This document shows, in pieces, positions 36,209-47,298 of a stretch of 64,000 nucleotides of DNA (position 1 is the first letter of the stretch; every line of letters starts with the position of its first letter). Position numbers and translations under genes: made by a program. Source of the stretch: Arabidopsis thaliana (Eukaryota > Streptophyta > Magnoliopsida > Brassicales > Brassicaceae). The DNA is taken from positions 19,567,443 through 19,631,442 of the forward strand of contig NC_003071.7 of assembly GCF_000001735.4 (NCBI RefSeq), written 5' to 3'. The notes below the pieces were generated by a model, which was not told the origin of the DNA, did no database searches, and saw only the letters and a list, made by a program, of their open reading frames with translations.

Positions 36209-37681
36209 CTACATATCATCACGCTTCTTACTATCATTTATTCTACACACACTAGTTCATATTATGTCATCTCGTGAATAATACATACATATATTTATCT
36301 AAGCTTGCATGAATATTGAATTATACTTTTAGTAACCATATATATAGAAGATTATGCATGCTCCGATGCTCGTGGAGATTAATTATCAGTTGATACGGAG
36401 AAACTAGACTGTAATCAATCATCACGTAAAGATTTCTGTTAATATCGGAATATCATCTGGATTTAGCATAATATCTTCCGATTATAGAAAAAAATGTACG
36501 TAGTATAATACCTAACCGATATACAAATGAATATCGAACGTAACTATGCTATAACTAGTATATATATGATCGTTTTTGAATCAAACATAAAAGAGAATCT
36601 CGCTCATGAAAAGATTACTACACCCACAAAACAATCGAAAAGTAAGCCAAGAATGACGCAGCAGAGTTAACATATGCGTGTGATTCACGCGTGCGTCCGG
36701 CAAGAAAGACATTTCGAGAGAAGTGAATCAAACATTAGTGTAAGTGTGAAAGAAGAATATATAAAAAAGAAAGATGGAATAATTTTCTTTGGCAAGTTGG
36801 TGTTGGCGGAATCACCATGTACGATGCATATTGTTGATACATATATATACATGTTTATCACCGAAAGGTCCAATCTTTTTCATTTATCCTCACTTTGCGC
36901 AATGACTCAATCAAAGGAGATATGTTGAGAGAATCCGTTAGATTATAAATTGACAAGCCTCTTTTCTTTTTCTAGGGGTATTAATCATGCTATATTTCTT
37001 GTCACATTGATTTGAATATCAGCAGTTTAAGAAAATCGCTTAGCCAAAAGTTATTAAGAAATCGTCTGATTTCTATCATTGTTGTAATCAATTTGATAAG
37101 CTAGCTTCAACTTTCATATCTATGTTAGTGTTTCAAAATTACTATCATATGCATTCCGTTCATACTTATTTCATCAATTAGTCCATGCATGCATGTGCTT
37201 ATTATTTAGATTAATTATATTTATGTCACTGGCAATGCGTATACTATTATTAACCCACAAAAAGGTGAAACTGATTACAATTTTTCGAATCGTATTCGTA
37301 AATTACTAATCAACATGTTATGACGATCAAAACAACTGCAGCGTTACCGTAGAAATAAAAATAAATTGAATAACTTAGAAGTGAGAGTAATGTTTGCAAC
37401 TTGTGCAGTCAAACAGAATATAAATAAGAAGAAAAATTCTCAAATAGGCATCTGATATTTTATCTTTCCTTTTTGATATTTTCTTAGAAATAAACTACAT
37501 TTTAAATGGTCTTTTCTTTCTAATTAGCAAGAAAAAAACACACTCGAAAGACTCACTCCCTTCCTATAAATAGGCGAGCAAATGTCAAGCTTTTTACATA
37601 CTCAAAACAAAACAAAACATACATCAAAACGCTAAAGTTTAAACCCCTAGCCATCATCAGATCTTCAGACTTCTGAGGATC
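36209..37681. other. Spacer between the tandem glutaredoxins
   Basis: About 1.5 kb of AT-rich DNA with the GRXC12 3' UTR and the GRXC13 promoter. An open frame near 36674-36928 has no family character. No duplicated glutaredoxin fragment was recognised here. Confidence 0.5.
37565..37572 (+). promoter_or_regulatory. TATA box of GRXC13
   Basis: TATAAATA followed by GGCGAGC, 117 bp before the GRXC13 start; it predicts a leader of about 85 nt. Confidence 0.65.
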
Positions 37682-37990
37682 ATGGACAAAGTGATGAGAA
37701 TGTCTTCAGAGAAAGGAGTGGTGATCTTCACGAAGAGCTCATGTTGTCTCTGCTACGCCGTTCAAATCCTGTTCCGTGACCTTAGGGTTCAACCAACCAT
37801 CCACGAGATCGACAACGACCCGGACTGCCGTGAGATCGAGAAGGCTCTTCTCCGGCTCGGCTGTTCCACGGCGGTTCCAGCTGTCTTTGTCGGAGGCAAG
37901 CTTGTTGGCTCCACCAATGAAGTCATGTCCCTTCACCTTAGTGGCTCTCTTGTCCCATTGATCAAACCCTATCAGTCCATCCTTTACTAG
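37682..37990 (+). CDS. GRXC13: CC-type glutaredoxin C13 (ROXY family)
   Basis: An intronless gene of 102 aa, a tandem relative of GRXC12. The shared layout is MDKVMRMSSEKGVVIFTKSS, then active site CCLC at residues 21-24, the AVPAVFVGGKLVGS segment and a final amphipathic helix. It differs from the upstream copy in the active-site third position (Leu for Met) and in its C-terminus, which ends SILY and so lacks an ALWL-like motif. The CCLC type is the one reported for Arabidopsis ROXYs repressed or induced by nitrogen status and cytokinin. Which TGA partners it has cannot be read from the sequence. Confidence 0.93.
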   Translation: MDKVMRMSSEKGVVIFTKSSCCLCYAVQILFRDLRVQPTIHEIDNDPDCREIEKALLRLGCSTAVPAVFVGGKLVGSTNEVMSLHLSGSLVPLIKPYQSILY

Positions 37991-40802
37991 CAAAATTAAA
38001 CCAACTCAATATATAATATCTAATTATTAGCTAGTGAGAATAAACACAGTTACAGCTAGAGTGTGAGCTAGCTAGATATTCAGTGAGGACTTCGTCTGAA
38101 TTAATGTTTATCGTTTGTATGTTCTATTGTTTAGCTTCTCTCGTGTTTCAGTTTAGTTAATCAACTGGTGTATGTTGATGTATGACTCTCTGTTTATGCT
38201 AATGAAAATAGTATTGAAACTTTTACATTTTTTCCCACACAATTAGTAACGATCTCTTGTGTATGTTGAGTAATTTAGGGCTTTCCATATAATAAGGCAA
38301 GAAACCGTTTATACTTGTCTGTTTTTAACATGGTATCAGAAGGAGGCTACACACAAACCATTTTCTTATTTAGAAATATTCACATACACTGACAGTAGCT
38401 AGAATAAAAATGTGAATGGCCAACACATGCATGAACTCGTCTTCTAATTATCAAGATGTAATGTATAAGTTGGCTTCATCATTATTAGTTAGACCTATTG
38501 ATAGTTAACATTATATCGGGCGATATACAGATTTAGCCTTTGTGATGTTGTGTTTAGAGCGTACTTTTGAATCAAGGATAAATCAGTGCCCATTAGAGTA
38601 TATATAAATCGAATGTGAAAAATATTAGATCAGAATAGACTTAATTAGTCTCCACCATACAAATTTGGTAAGAAGAAAAACAATGATAAGATACCAGTGG
38701 CCTAATGCAACTAAAGCAGTTTGAGGAAGAGGATGGAAGATCTTTCGCGGTCCAAGTATATCATGGCTACACAAAATCACTGCTCTTTTTGCGTTCCTTT
38801 ATTCTTGAGTATCTTCACGTTTAATTTACTATTATTTTCTAATGAAAAATTGTACACCTTTTTATATATATGAACTCTTTGTTTTTTCGTTAGTTGCTCG
38901 TGTAGTAAATTAAACATATATGCTCATAATCAATAAAAACATACAATGTTAGAAGAAAAAAATACAATTTTTTTTACTAACGAATCATATGAATAGTTGT
39001 TTTATATACGGTACATTAACGATCCTCTCATCAGCTTTATAGATAACGAAGCATATTATTCTCCTTAGTTCCGCTTTTTATCACTTGAGATTAAACTCTA
39101 CTCACAGGTTTAAGCACGTAAATTAGTTACTAAATAATGGATTTGACATTTACGCTTTGCATGCTTATATATGTTACCCATAATTATTTCCCTTTAGTTA
39201 CTTAAAGTTACCAAAATCAACTACTTCAAGATTCTCCAATCAAAAGAAGCGTGTAAAAGCCTCTATAGTTATATAGTAGTATATAGACCTTGAAGATTTC
39301 TTTTTGAAGAAAATATGATTATACTGAGTTCAAAAGGTCGAAAAGAAATAATAAAGGTAGAATCCCTTTACATGATGTGTGGAACAACTTTTCTTGACCT
39401 CCAACTTCTTGGGATCGTGGGAAATATATAGGAGAATCTAATCGGAAGTTGTACAGAACGTGTAAGAACTAAGAACCATATTCACTTTGTTGTCATTGTT
39501 ATAAGATTCAAGATTCTTTGACCGGCGCGTGAAAAAAGCATCCACCTATAGGCTCAAGATTCGTGTCCAAGAAAATATCGAGAACCGATGATTACTTGGA
39601 AAGTGGACCATTTTTTAAAAAATCAAAAATTAAAAAAGGAACGTAGCTCATGCGAATAGTTTAGTCCACCAAAGTGAAATGGTAGAACATTTGGTTTCAG
39701 TTTAGTTGTGTGTATTTTTATTAAAGGCTTCAGAATCAATTTCGATTTTTGAAAAATGAGTTTTTATAGCCATGTTAGTATGTTACGAGGATGGAAAAGC
39801 AACCTAGCTAGATTATCTTGTGATATGTGTTATTGTTCAAGAGAAGTAGGGGCAGTAGTTGTCGAGATCATGTTATTAGTGTCGCTGGAATGTTAGATAT
39901 TGCCCATCCTGTCTCTTTTTCCCCATCGTGCCCTAAAAGTCAAACTATGCATGGTATTAGCTAATCTTGAATAGGTTTAATTCAGTACGGAAACTCTAAT
40001 TGAAAACTACCTTCATGGAGTAATAGTTATCGAGGAACGATGATGAGGTATTAGTGGAGATAAGCAGATTTGGACTCAATATCAAAAATTAATGGTGGGA
40101 TCCATTTCCGTTTCACCTAATATACATAGTGGCAAACAAAAAACAAATATAAGAAGAAAAGATTCAGTATCGAGCATTCTAGCTATGTCGGTAACGTGAC
40201 AAAGTCCTTTTTTTCGTTTGTCTGTTTCTTTAAAGTTAATCAAATCGGCCAACGCTGCCTCAACAACGAGCTTCCTTTTTCTAACGTCCCTAATTTGCCA
40301 CGTCCATTTTCTGGACTAGTCCCGGTTTAAAAAATCTTCAGAGATGTATTCGTGGTCAACTTCATTAACTCTTTCTCTTGAGCCCTTCATTAGTTATGAT
40401 CTTATTTACTTTTTAAAAATCTAACCAAGTACTGTATATTATATATGTGGTAGCCAAAATATTATGTTAAATTCTAGGCTAATCCGATATATCAAGAAAA
40501 ATCAATATATAAAAATGGAGAGCTATTTTTCACGAGTTAAGTGAGAGAGATGAGTAAAGAAAGGCACGGGAAGGTGAAGAGAGTGTAGGTTTCCAGCTTC
40601 TTCCCCAAGAAATAAAATGTATTTGACTTTGTCTAAGCAAATATGTCGTCACTTTAACGTCATTCATTACCTAGAATGCAATTAAGATATGGCTTTTACA
40701 TAAGCCACCAAATTTGGTTTTGTTGCCCCAAAATATCCCAAGAAAAGATCAACTTCTTCTTCTTACCAAAACTGTCGGCGTCGTCTCCTCTAAGCTCCTC
40801 CC
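37991..40802. other. Intergenic region GRXC13/COL13
   Basis: About 2.8 kb, AT-rich, with one LTR-type fossil fragment (listed separately). The last 150 bp is the probable COL13 leader. Other open frames are short. No RNA gene seen. Confidence 0.5.
38255..38350 (+). mobile_element. LTR/Copia-like fossil fragment
   Basis: A stretch ending TTTTTAACA is followed by TGGTATCAGA at 38331-38340. That is the usual junction between a Copia-type 5' LTR and its initiator-tRNA-Met primer binding site. No coding part, second LTR or target duplication was recognised. It is an old, broken remnant at most; a chance match is possible because only about 20 positions are diagnostic. Confidence 0.35.
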
Positions 40803-42034
40803 ATGGAAGCAGAAGAAGGTCATCAGCGTGACCGCCTCTGCGACTATTGCGACTCCTCCGTGGCTCTTGTCTACTGCAAAGCTGACTCCGCCAAGCTCTG
40901 CCTCGCCTGCGACAAGCAAGTCCACGTCGCCAACCAACTCTTCGCCAAACACTTCAGGTCACTTCTCTGCGACTCCTGCAACGAATCTCCCTCTTCCCTT
41001 TTCTGCGAGACTGAAAGGTCTGTTCTTTGCCAGAACTGCGACTGGCAACACCACACCGCCTCTTCCTCCCTTCATAGCCGCAGACCCTTTGAAGGATTTA
41101 CCGGCTGTCCCTCCGTGCCTGAGTTGCTGGCCATCGTTGGCCTCGATGACCTCACTCTCGATTCCGGATTGCTTTGGGAGTCACCTGAGATCGTTAGCCT
41201 CAACGACCTTATTGTTTCGGGCGGGTCGGGTACTCATAACTTCCGGGCCACGGATGTTCCTCCTCTGCCTAAGGTATAACTTGCTCTGTTTTTTTTCTCG
41301 AGCCAATTGCTCGGTTTTTATATTTCTCTGAAATGTTTTGAAATGCTCCAGAATCGTCACGCCACCTGCGGGAAATACAAAGATGAGATGATCCGACAGC
41401 TCCGTGGACTATCCAGATCTGAGCCTGGTTGTCTGAAATTTGAAACCCCAGATGCTGAGATCGATGCCGGGTTCCAATTCCTAGCGCCGGATTTGTTTTC
41501 TACATGCGAGCTGGTAATAGAGACTGCTATTGGTTGTGTTTTCTTGTGCTTGTCAAATGATTTTCCAGCTTATAAATCTCTCTTGTCAATATGAAGGAGA
41601 GTGGACTGAAATGGTTCGATCAGCAAGATCATGAGGACTTTCCATATTGCTCTCTGCTAAAGAACTTGTCGGAGTCAGATGAGAAACCTGAGAATGTAGA
41701 CCGAGAGTCATCGGTGATGGTTCCCGTTTCCGGCTGCTTAAACCGATGTGAGGAAGAGACTGTGATGGTTCCGGTTATCACTAGTACAAGGTCGATGACA
41801 CATGAGATCAACAGTCTTGAGAGGAACTCTGCTCTCTCTCGCTACAAAGAAAAGAAGAAGTCTCGAAGGTAAACAAGCTAATTTAAAAAGTGAGACACCA
41901 CCAATAGGATTGGGATTTGAATCATGTGTTGATGAAACAGGTACGAGAAACACATCAGGTATGAATCACGCAAGGTTCGTGCAGAAAGCAGGACAAGAAT
42001 CAGGGGACGTTTCGCCAAGGCAGCAGATCCATGA
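40803..42034 (+). CDS. COL13: CONSTANS-like B-box/CCT protein COL13
   Basis: Four exons, 40803-41273, 41352-41513, 41597-41868 and 41941-42034, encode 332 aa. Two B-box zinc fingers occupy about residues 13-97: [20 protein letters not shown] with CLACDKQVH, then [13 protein letters not shown] with CQNCDWQHH. The CCT domain lies at about 287-327 ([10 protein letters not shown], then [15 protein letters not shown]) and is split by the last intron. Group II/III CONSTANS-like proteins act in light and flowering control; COL13 is reported in hypocotyl elongation and red-light signalling under HY5. The acceptor of exon 3 could be argued by a few nucleotides, but GAG AGT keeps the frame with ELESGLKWF. 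A 205-codon open frame overlapping exon 1 in another phase has no ATG and is a composition effect. Confidence 0.93.
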
Positions 42035-42467
42035 ATGATGATGAGGTTACTTTGATAATCAAAAATCTTTTGTATTAATCGAATCATATAGTGTGTATGA
42101 TCAGATAAGTTTTTGTATTCTAAGCTTAGGAGTTATCACTGTATATCGACCACACTCTCAAAATTGTCACTTAAGAATAGTTTTTTTTTTGTTTTGCCTC
42201 CGATTCCTAATTTGCCAAAGGGCAAGCATGGACGAGCACAGAACAAAACATGGTTCACAGTTATATACAATCTCAAGACAAGCAAGCAGCAAAAGAACTT
42301 GTTGTAATGTTAGAAAGTGAGATTGGACCCATTAAAGATCCATGGAGCAAGAAGGGCTTGATGTAATTGATATTATGGGCTCAAGTTGTAACATAGTAAA
42401 CCCAATATAGGTTGGCATGTTTGGGCCATTTTCTTTTAAAGCCCAAATATAAAAGCGTCTCTTCCCG

Positions 42468-42695
42468 ATGGCCGGCGAAACAGAAATTCCGCTGCCGTCG
42501 CAGCTTTCACTCTTGTTTTTTTATTCAGATGAAATTGGATGGCCGATGAAGACAAACATCCAAAGGCATGGGCTCGCGGCAACAACTATTTGCAATCTAC
42601 CAATATATAATAATCTGAGGCAGTATAAAAATACAAAAAAAAATGACAACACTTTTTGGCAGATCATTCCTGCTACGATGAATCTGTCCCAATGA
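42468..42695 (+). other. Possible short transcribed locus, unidentified
   Basis: Three GCCCA/TGGGC elements (about 42375, 42430, 42450) and an AATATAAAAG TATA-like box precede an ATG at 42468 with a GC-richer start (MAGETEIPLPSQ, then 63 more codons). This resembles the 5' end of a housekeeping gene. The rest of the frame is low in coding character, and another ATG frame at 42540 (MADEDKHPKAWARGNN) stops after 23 codons. It may be a gene remnant, a non-coding transcript or a short unrecognised gene. I cannot assign a family. Confidence 0.25.
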
Positions 42696-42994
42696 TAATC
42701 TGAGAAGTAAAGTAAGTTTTGGTTGAACAAGGAATCTGGAGTGGGTTTTACTTGTTGAGCAATCAGTAAGCACTAAATCATGTATCAGAGTTGTGGTTAT
42801 ATTCTCTATGTTCTTCTTAGAATTCAAATATGAATCTGACTTGGAGTTCTTTATTTTAATGATGGTTAATTTTACTGTTAATATTTTTGGATTTGAACAT
42901 TTGGTGAAGAGTGGTTGCAGCTTGAAGCAATTTTGCATCTCTCACTCTTCGTTTACTGTTTGTTGACGTTGAAGATTAGGCCCCAACAAACTTG

Positions 42995-43002
42995 TATATA
43001 AG
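42995..43002 (+). promoter_or_regulatory. TATA box of CYSTM-like gene
   Basis: TATATAAG, 89 bp before the start codon at 43084. It indicates that the small downstream gene has its own promoter and is not an exon of the locus at 42468. Confidence 0.6.
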
Positions 43003-43083
43003 AGCCCTTCTCTGTTTATTCTCCTGTCTTAAGAGCGCTAAATCCCTTGGAGACATCTTCACCACACTGTTCAGAGATCTGTC

Positions 43084-43366
43084 ATGGGCCCCGGAGGACC
43101 AGGAGGACCCGGAGGACCAGGGTTCTTGCCACCGGGAGGACCAGGCTTCTTCCCACCCATTGGTGGTTTCTTTTCTGGGTTCTCCGACATGATATGTTCC
43201 TGGTAAAGACATTCTCTGTTTTGCTATGTGTTTTGTAAAGAGTTAAGTGGTTAGTCTGACTGTGGAATCTTGCAGTCTATCTTGTCTGTGCTGCTGCTGG
43301 CTGCTACGAGATTGCTTTGGCGGCCCACCGCCACAAGGACCGCCACTTCTGCCACCCTATTATTGA
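43084..43366 (+). CDS. Small Gly/Pro-rich, Cys-rich CYSTM-like protein
   Basis: Two exons, 43084-43202 and 43276-43366, joined at a GT-AG intron of 73 nt, encode 69 aa. The N-terminal part is a Gly-Gly-Pro repeat (MGPGGPGGPGGPGFLPPGGP). Then comes FFPPIGGFFSGFSDM, a cysteine cluster (CSCLSCLCCCWLLRDCFGG) and a short Pro-rich tail ending PPYY. A Gly/Pro/Gln-rich head with a short hydrophobic CCC module is the layout of the cysteine-rich transmembrane module (CYSTM/PCC1-like) family, small membrane-anchored proteins linked to stress tolerance. Here the Pro-rich tail after the module is unusual, since the module is normally C-terminal. Splicing is inferred from frame continuity into the Cys cluster. 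A TATA box lies 89 bp upstream. I do not know a gene name. Confidence 0.7.
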
Positions 43367-43753
43367 CCACATCTGACTCCATTGGTCACTCGAATAATAT
43401 TAAAGCTATCTCTGTATAGGATATTGCAGATGTTTGTCAAATTCAATCTTAAATATAATAATTCAAATGTCTCAATTTCTGCTCTGTGTGGATATATATT
43501 ACCCAAAAAACGATCAAATTAATTATCAGAGAAATGAAATCATAGTCTGGAACTACAATCACTAGCAACACAATGCAACAACAACAACAACAAACACAAT
43601 CTACTGTCTTCGATTCTTGACTCTTCTCTTGTATGGACTTGCCAAGACTTTTGAAACTATGTACACACACTTCTAAGACGAGGCCAAACCAGTCTTCTCT
43701 TTCAACATGATACAACTAAATAAACACGGAGTCACAGGGTTTGATGGAATTAA
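43367..43753. other. Convergent 3' flanks, CYSTM-like gene/TLP3
   Basis: 387 bp between convergent stops, holding both 3' UTRs. A (CAA)n run of about 6 units lies at 43576-43593. Transcripts could overlap. No gene seen. Confidence 0.5.
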
Positions 43754-45324
43754 TCATTCACATGCTATCTTGGTGTCGAAACTGCTGAGGCAAATGGTGA
43801 AGGCCTGGAAGGCAGAGATAGGGTACTGATAATCCATTGTGAACACATCTTTTCCGACTTTTCCAAACTGGAGAATCACGTTTTCGTGCTCAGGTCCTGC
43901 AGGTCCATTCTCAGGAGCAGCTACCAGCTGAAAGTTTTTGACGGAAGCAACTGTGACTCTCCCATTGAAGTTGAGGCACCAGCACTGGAGCTGTTCGTGC
44001 CATCTGGGCGCTTTGTTTTTCAGGACAAGCAGTCCTTCCTTCTGAGCAGCAGATGATGGACCAGAAGGGAGACTCTCTGCACGAATTGATTTCGACCTGA
44101 AGAAGGAGAATGAGGGGAAACTATCAAGATTGCTATGGACAAGTTCCGTCTGAGTTGGAGCTGTTCCTCCAGGTTCTACAGCTGATGCAGGGATGGCATC
44201 CATGACACACTGCATCCTCCTCGGTCCTCTGGTATGATACGACAATGTTCACAATTAGCAAAAGCCATATTAAGCAACTACCGTTTTATCTCACAATGTA
44301 TCTGTAAGCAAGGAGATAAATCACCTGGAACCCAAGACGTTAAGCTCATATGAGATATGTGCTACAGGATAGTTGCCAGATGGAATTCTCGGGCTCACTT
44401 GTTTCAAACTGAGAAGTCTGCTTGAACGGGTTCTGGTAACCTGAGTTCCAGGATTCGTCGGCTGAGCGTCATAGACAGTGAACTTGGTCCCCAGAAAGTT
44501 AGATCTGAAAGAAAGTTAAGATAAGAGAAAGGTTATGGCAAATATATGAAAAAACCATGGGGTCAATCTGTAGCTAAGTACCTAAGCTTTCCGATATAGG
44601 TATTGCTTCCTCGAGAGACATCATCGCAGTTTAAGGAGATGATGTAGTCAGTGCAAGTTGGCCTCCGAAACCTCTTGGCAGCAAGAAGGAACTTTCCATC
44701 ATCATTTGAAGCTGCTGCTGGACCAGAAAAAGTAAACCTTTGAGTGTTATTCAGAAAGAGATTAGGTATGCAAAGAGAAAAGAAGAAGCATCTGTTAGTT
44801 TCACCTTGGTTTAACCCGAGGTATAGATAGTAGGTTTGATTGCTGCGGTTTCTCATAATATAGCATTGAACAAGTGATCCTCTAGGACCCGGCTAAAAGG
44901 AAGTAGGGAAAAACGATTAGCCTGGATAAGCACACAAGTCATTTATAAAGTAAAGAGAGAATGTGATGGGATACTCAACCTGTTTGAGGGAGATAGGAAA
45001 AGTGAGTTTGCTAGAAAGCTCAGGAACTCTGACGATCTCTTTGACGATTTCTCGCCAGTTCCTGCAGACACCAGCGCAAGAAACAACATTTTTCCTAGAC
45101 GGCCAAGTGTCTTCGGATTGCTCAATCCTCATAAGAACATCTCTCAGGAGCTCCGGAGGCATACTAGCCCAGCAGCTCTGCTTGAAAGCATCAACAGGAA
45201 CAGAAGTATCCTGAACAACACGTTGAGACCTGGATCTACCATACCCGAATCTGACATCGAATCCCTTTCTGGATATACTCCCAAGCTCTCCTCTCATGTC
45301 CTGAATGAGACTCTTGAAGGACAT
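43754..45324 (-). CDS. TLP3: Tubby-like F-box protein 3
   Basis: Five coding exons: 44980-45324, 44805-44892, 44582-44714, 44325-44504 and 43754-44228. With the middle of three possible acceptors for exon 3 they encode 406 aa. An F-box at about residues 48-105 ([33 protein letters not shown]) precedes the tubby domain (about 115-406). The tubby domain contains [16 protein letters not shown], the phosphoinositide-binding region, and the family-typical end [15 protein letters not shown]. Plant TLPs sit at the plasma membrane by PIP2 binding and move to the nucleus or cytosol under osmotic stress; the F-box can bind ASK1-type SKP1 proteins. The exon 3 acceptor is three CAGs in a row, allowing 405-407 aa. 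The 5' UTR reaches upstream past 45400 and may contain an intron. Confidence 0.94.
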
Positions 45325-47298
45325 GGCTCTGAATTCTAACTAATAACGAACTAGAAGCAGTCTCTATATATTTCTTGGTAATGCACCTAATTCAAAGTTG
45401 CAGACTTTTTCAAGAACCCTAATAAACCCACATTCGGAACGAACGAGATCTCAACGAACTAAAACACAAGCTCCTCCAAATTATTAAAAAAAAAAAACAC
45501 GCTTCTTATTACATTCAGATCAAGAGTACTAACCCAATAGGTACAAGATCCGATTATAGATAGAGATCCGGATACAGAGAATAAATACCTAAGAAATCCC
45601 AAGCGAAATTAAAAAGGCCGCATCGATTCACAAGTTATACGAGCTTCACATCAATAAGAATCCAGGTGGAGCTTGGGAACAGTACCCAGGTCCCAGATTG
45701 GGGCATCGAAATCGACAACCAACACTCGAAAGCGAATGCCTTTTACAACCCACAGAAGAAGAAGCGGTCAGAGGAAATAGATTTTAGGGTTTGACGGGGG
45801 AGTGAATATGTATGTCTGTCTCTGTGTTATCCAATCGCTTCCTTCCTTGTCTCATTTTTAATTGTTGTCAGTCAGTCATTTTATTATTTTATCATTATTT
45901 TCTTCAAACTAAATTTGGTAACAAAGTTTTACATTTCATTCTAATTGACCGTATTCTTACCGATTTATCTTCTGCCTTTTTAATTAAGGGATATATATAA
46001 AGAAAGCTTTTCAATTATAGAAATAAATTAAGCTGCCACATGATAACGAAATTAAAGTGTGCTTTCTATGTATTTCTCTTTCTCGTTGTTATCTTTTGTT
46101 TTGGTAATGTTTCTAGAAATGTTGGAACTTCACCGAAATAAACATGGTAACTGACTAGATTCTAAAAAATCTTGTTCAAAATTCATCATATAAAATAGAC
46201 ATCTGAAGATAAGAAGACTTACAAATAGAATACTTTGGTTTAATGGAAACTTTCTTTCCGTTTTTCCTCTTTTTACGCAATTGTATTTGACAAAACAAAA
46301 CTAAGCAGAGTAAGCTTTTTGTTGCCGTGATCACAGCACTTTCGCCGCTTTAATGGGCCAAAAGGTGTTTTAACGTTTTACTTTATATAATTAAGATGAA
46401 ATCTTCCTTCTTTGGATATAAATAATGATTTGGACAACTACTGATTTGGTCAAAACGTAAACAAAAACAAACAAACAAAGGAAAACGTCAAAAAAAAAAA
46501 AAGGTGTTATGAGTTATAAAAAATAACATTATTGGGCCGTAAGAATCCTTTTTTTCGTCTATATGGGCCGAATTGAAGTCTAAATGGGTCTCGATCTTAA
46601 CTATGCCTACACAGCATAAAGAAGTTAATCACTACAACAAAATCATCATTTGGCCTTATAATAGATATTCATTCTCAGGCACTCTAAGACACTGTGAAGT
46701 GGATCTTTTGACGCTTATGTTCATCTTACTAGATTGCATAGGTGAGCTTTTTCTCTCAAATCATATTATCTTTGCCACTGCTATGGTAGAGACCTTGGGG
46801 ACTTATCTTTGCCAAGGAATGTTCCATTGCATAGCTATTTAAACTTTAAAGTGAGCAGAATTCTCAGTCTTTGAGCTACTTACTTACAAAGCCTCTATTG
46901 TGCAACTCCTTTGACCCGGTACGACCTTGGAAGACAAAGAAGGCCTCACTGCTTGCAAGGGGCAATGGCGAAGAAGAAGATCAGAGACGGTCAAGCTTGC
47001 AGATGCTCCTGAAACACCTCACCAACAGTGAAGGAGATTCGACAATGCCTACATCTACATGAGACCGAGGAGGCTGACTTGAGTTGAAAACATTCCACAT
47101 TAAAGAAGAGAGCTCTTCATTTTTCTGAACGATTGAAGAAATGCATTCTGCTTAACATTTGAAACCTTTACGACAGACAGCAAAATATATGTATTTGTGC
47201 GGTGAAGGAAAAAAGGATAAAATGGAAAGAAATGAAGAAAAGGCCAAAAGAAGAGGATAAAAAGAAGACTAAGACACAAAGAGAGATAGCGTCTGTGA
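45325..47298. other. TLP3/CRR6 divergent intergenic region
   Basis: About 2 kb. The TLP3 leader is probably within 45325-45830. TGGGCC elements at about 46352, 46533 and 46564 are promoter-like. A CACTACAACAAAA motif at 46630-46642 resembles a CACTA transposon end. Positions 46900-47060 are a GC-richer, coding-like patch of unknown origin. The final 100 bp (GAAG-rich) is the CRR6 leader. No complete gene is supported. Confidence 0.45.
46871..47160. other. Coding-like patch of unknown origin
   Basis: Less AT-rich than the surrounding DNA and open for 40-60 codons in some frames on both strands (for example KKASLLARGNGEEEDQRRSS on plus). The frames stop and no family is recognised. It could be a pseudogene scrap, a captured gene fragment or a leader exon. 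Low confidence that it means anything. Confidence 0.2.

Larger units (their letters stand above)
42035..43083. other. Intergenic region COL13/CYSTM-like gene
   Basis: About 1 kb with the COL13 3' UTR, a possible unidentified short locus near 42468 (separate entry) and the TATA box of the next gene at 42995. Between these the DNA is AT-rich and featureless. Confidence 0.5.

Noticed and set aside
36674-36928. Possible small gene between the glutaredoxins
   Set aside because: No homology cue, no promoter elements, and residue use typical of AT-rich noncoding DNA.
40714-41331. Long open frame of 205 codons overlapping COL13 exon 1
   Set aside because: It starts at a non-ATG codon and is in another phase of a GC-rich exon. 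Its Ser/Pro/Thr composition is what a frame-shifted reading of COL13 gives, and it runs through the COL13 intron.
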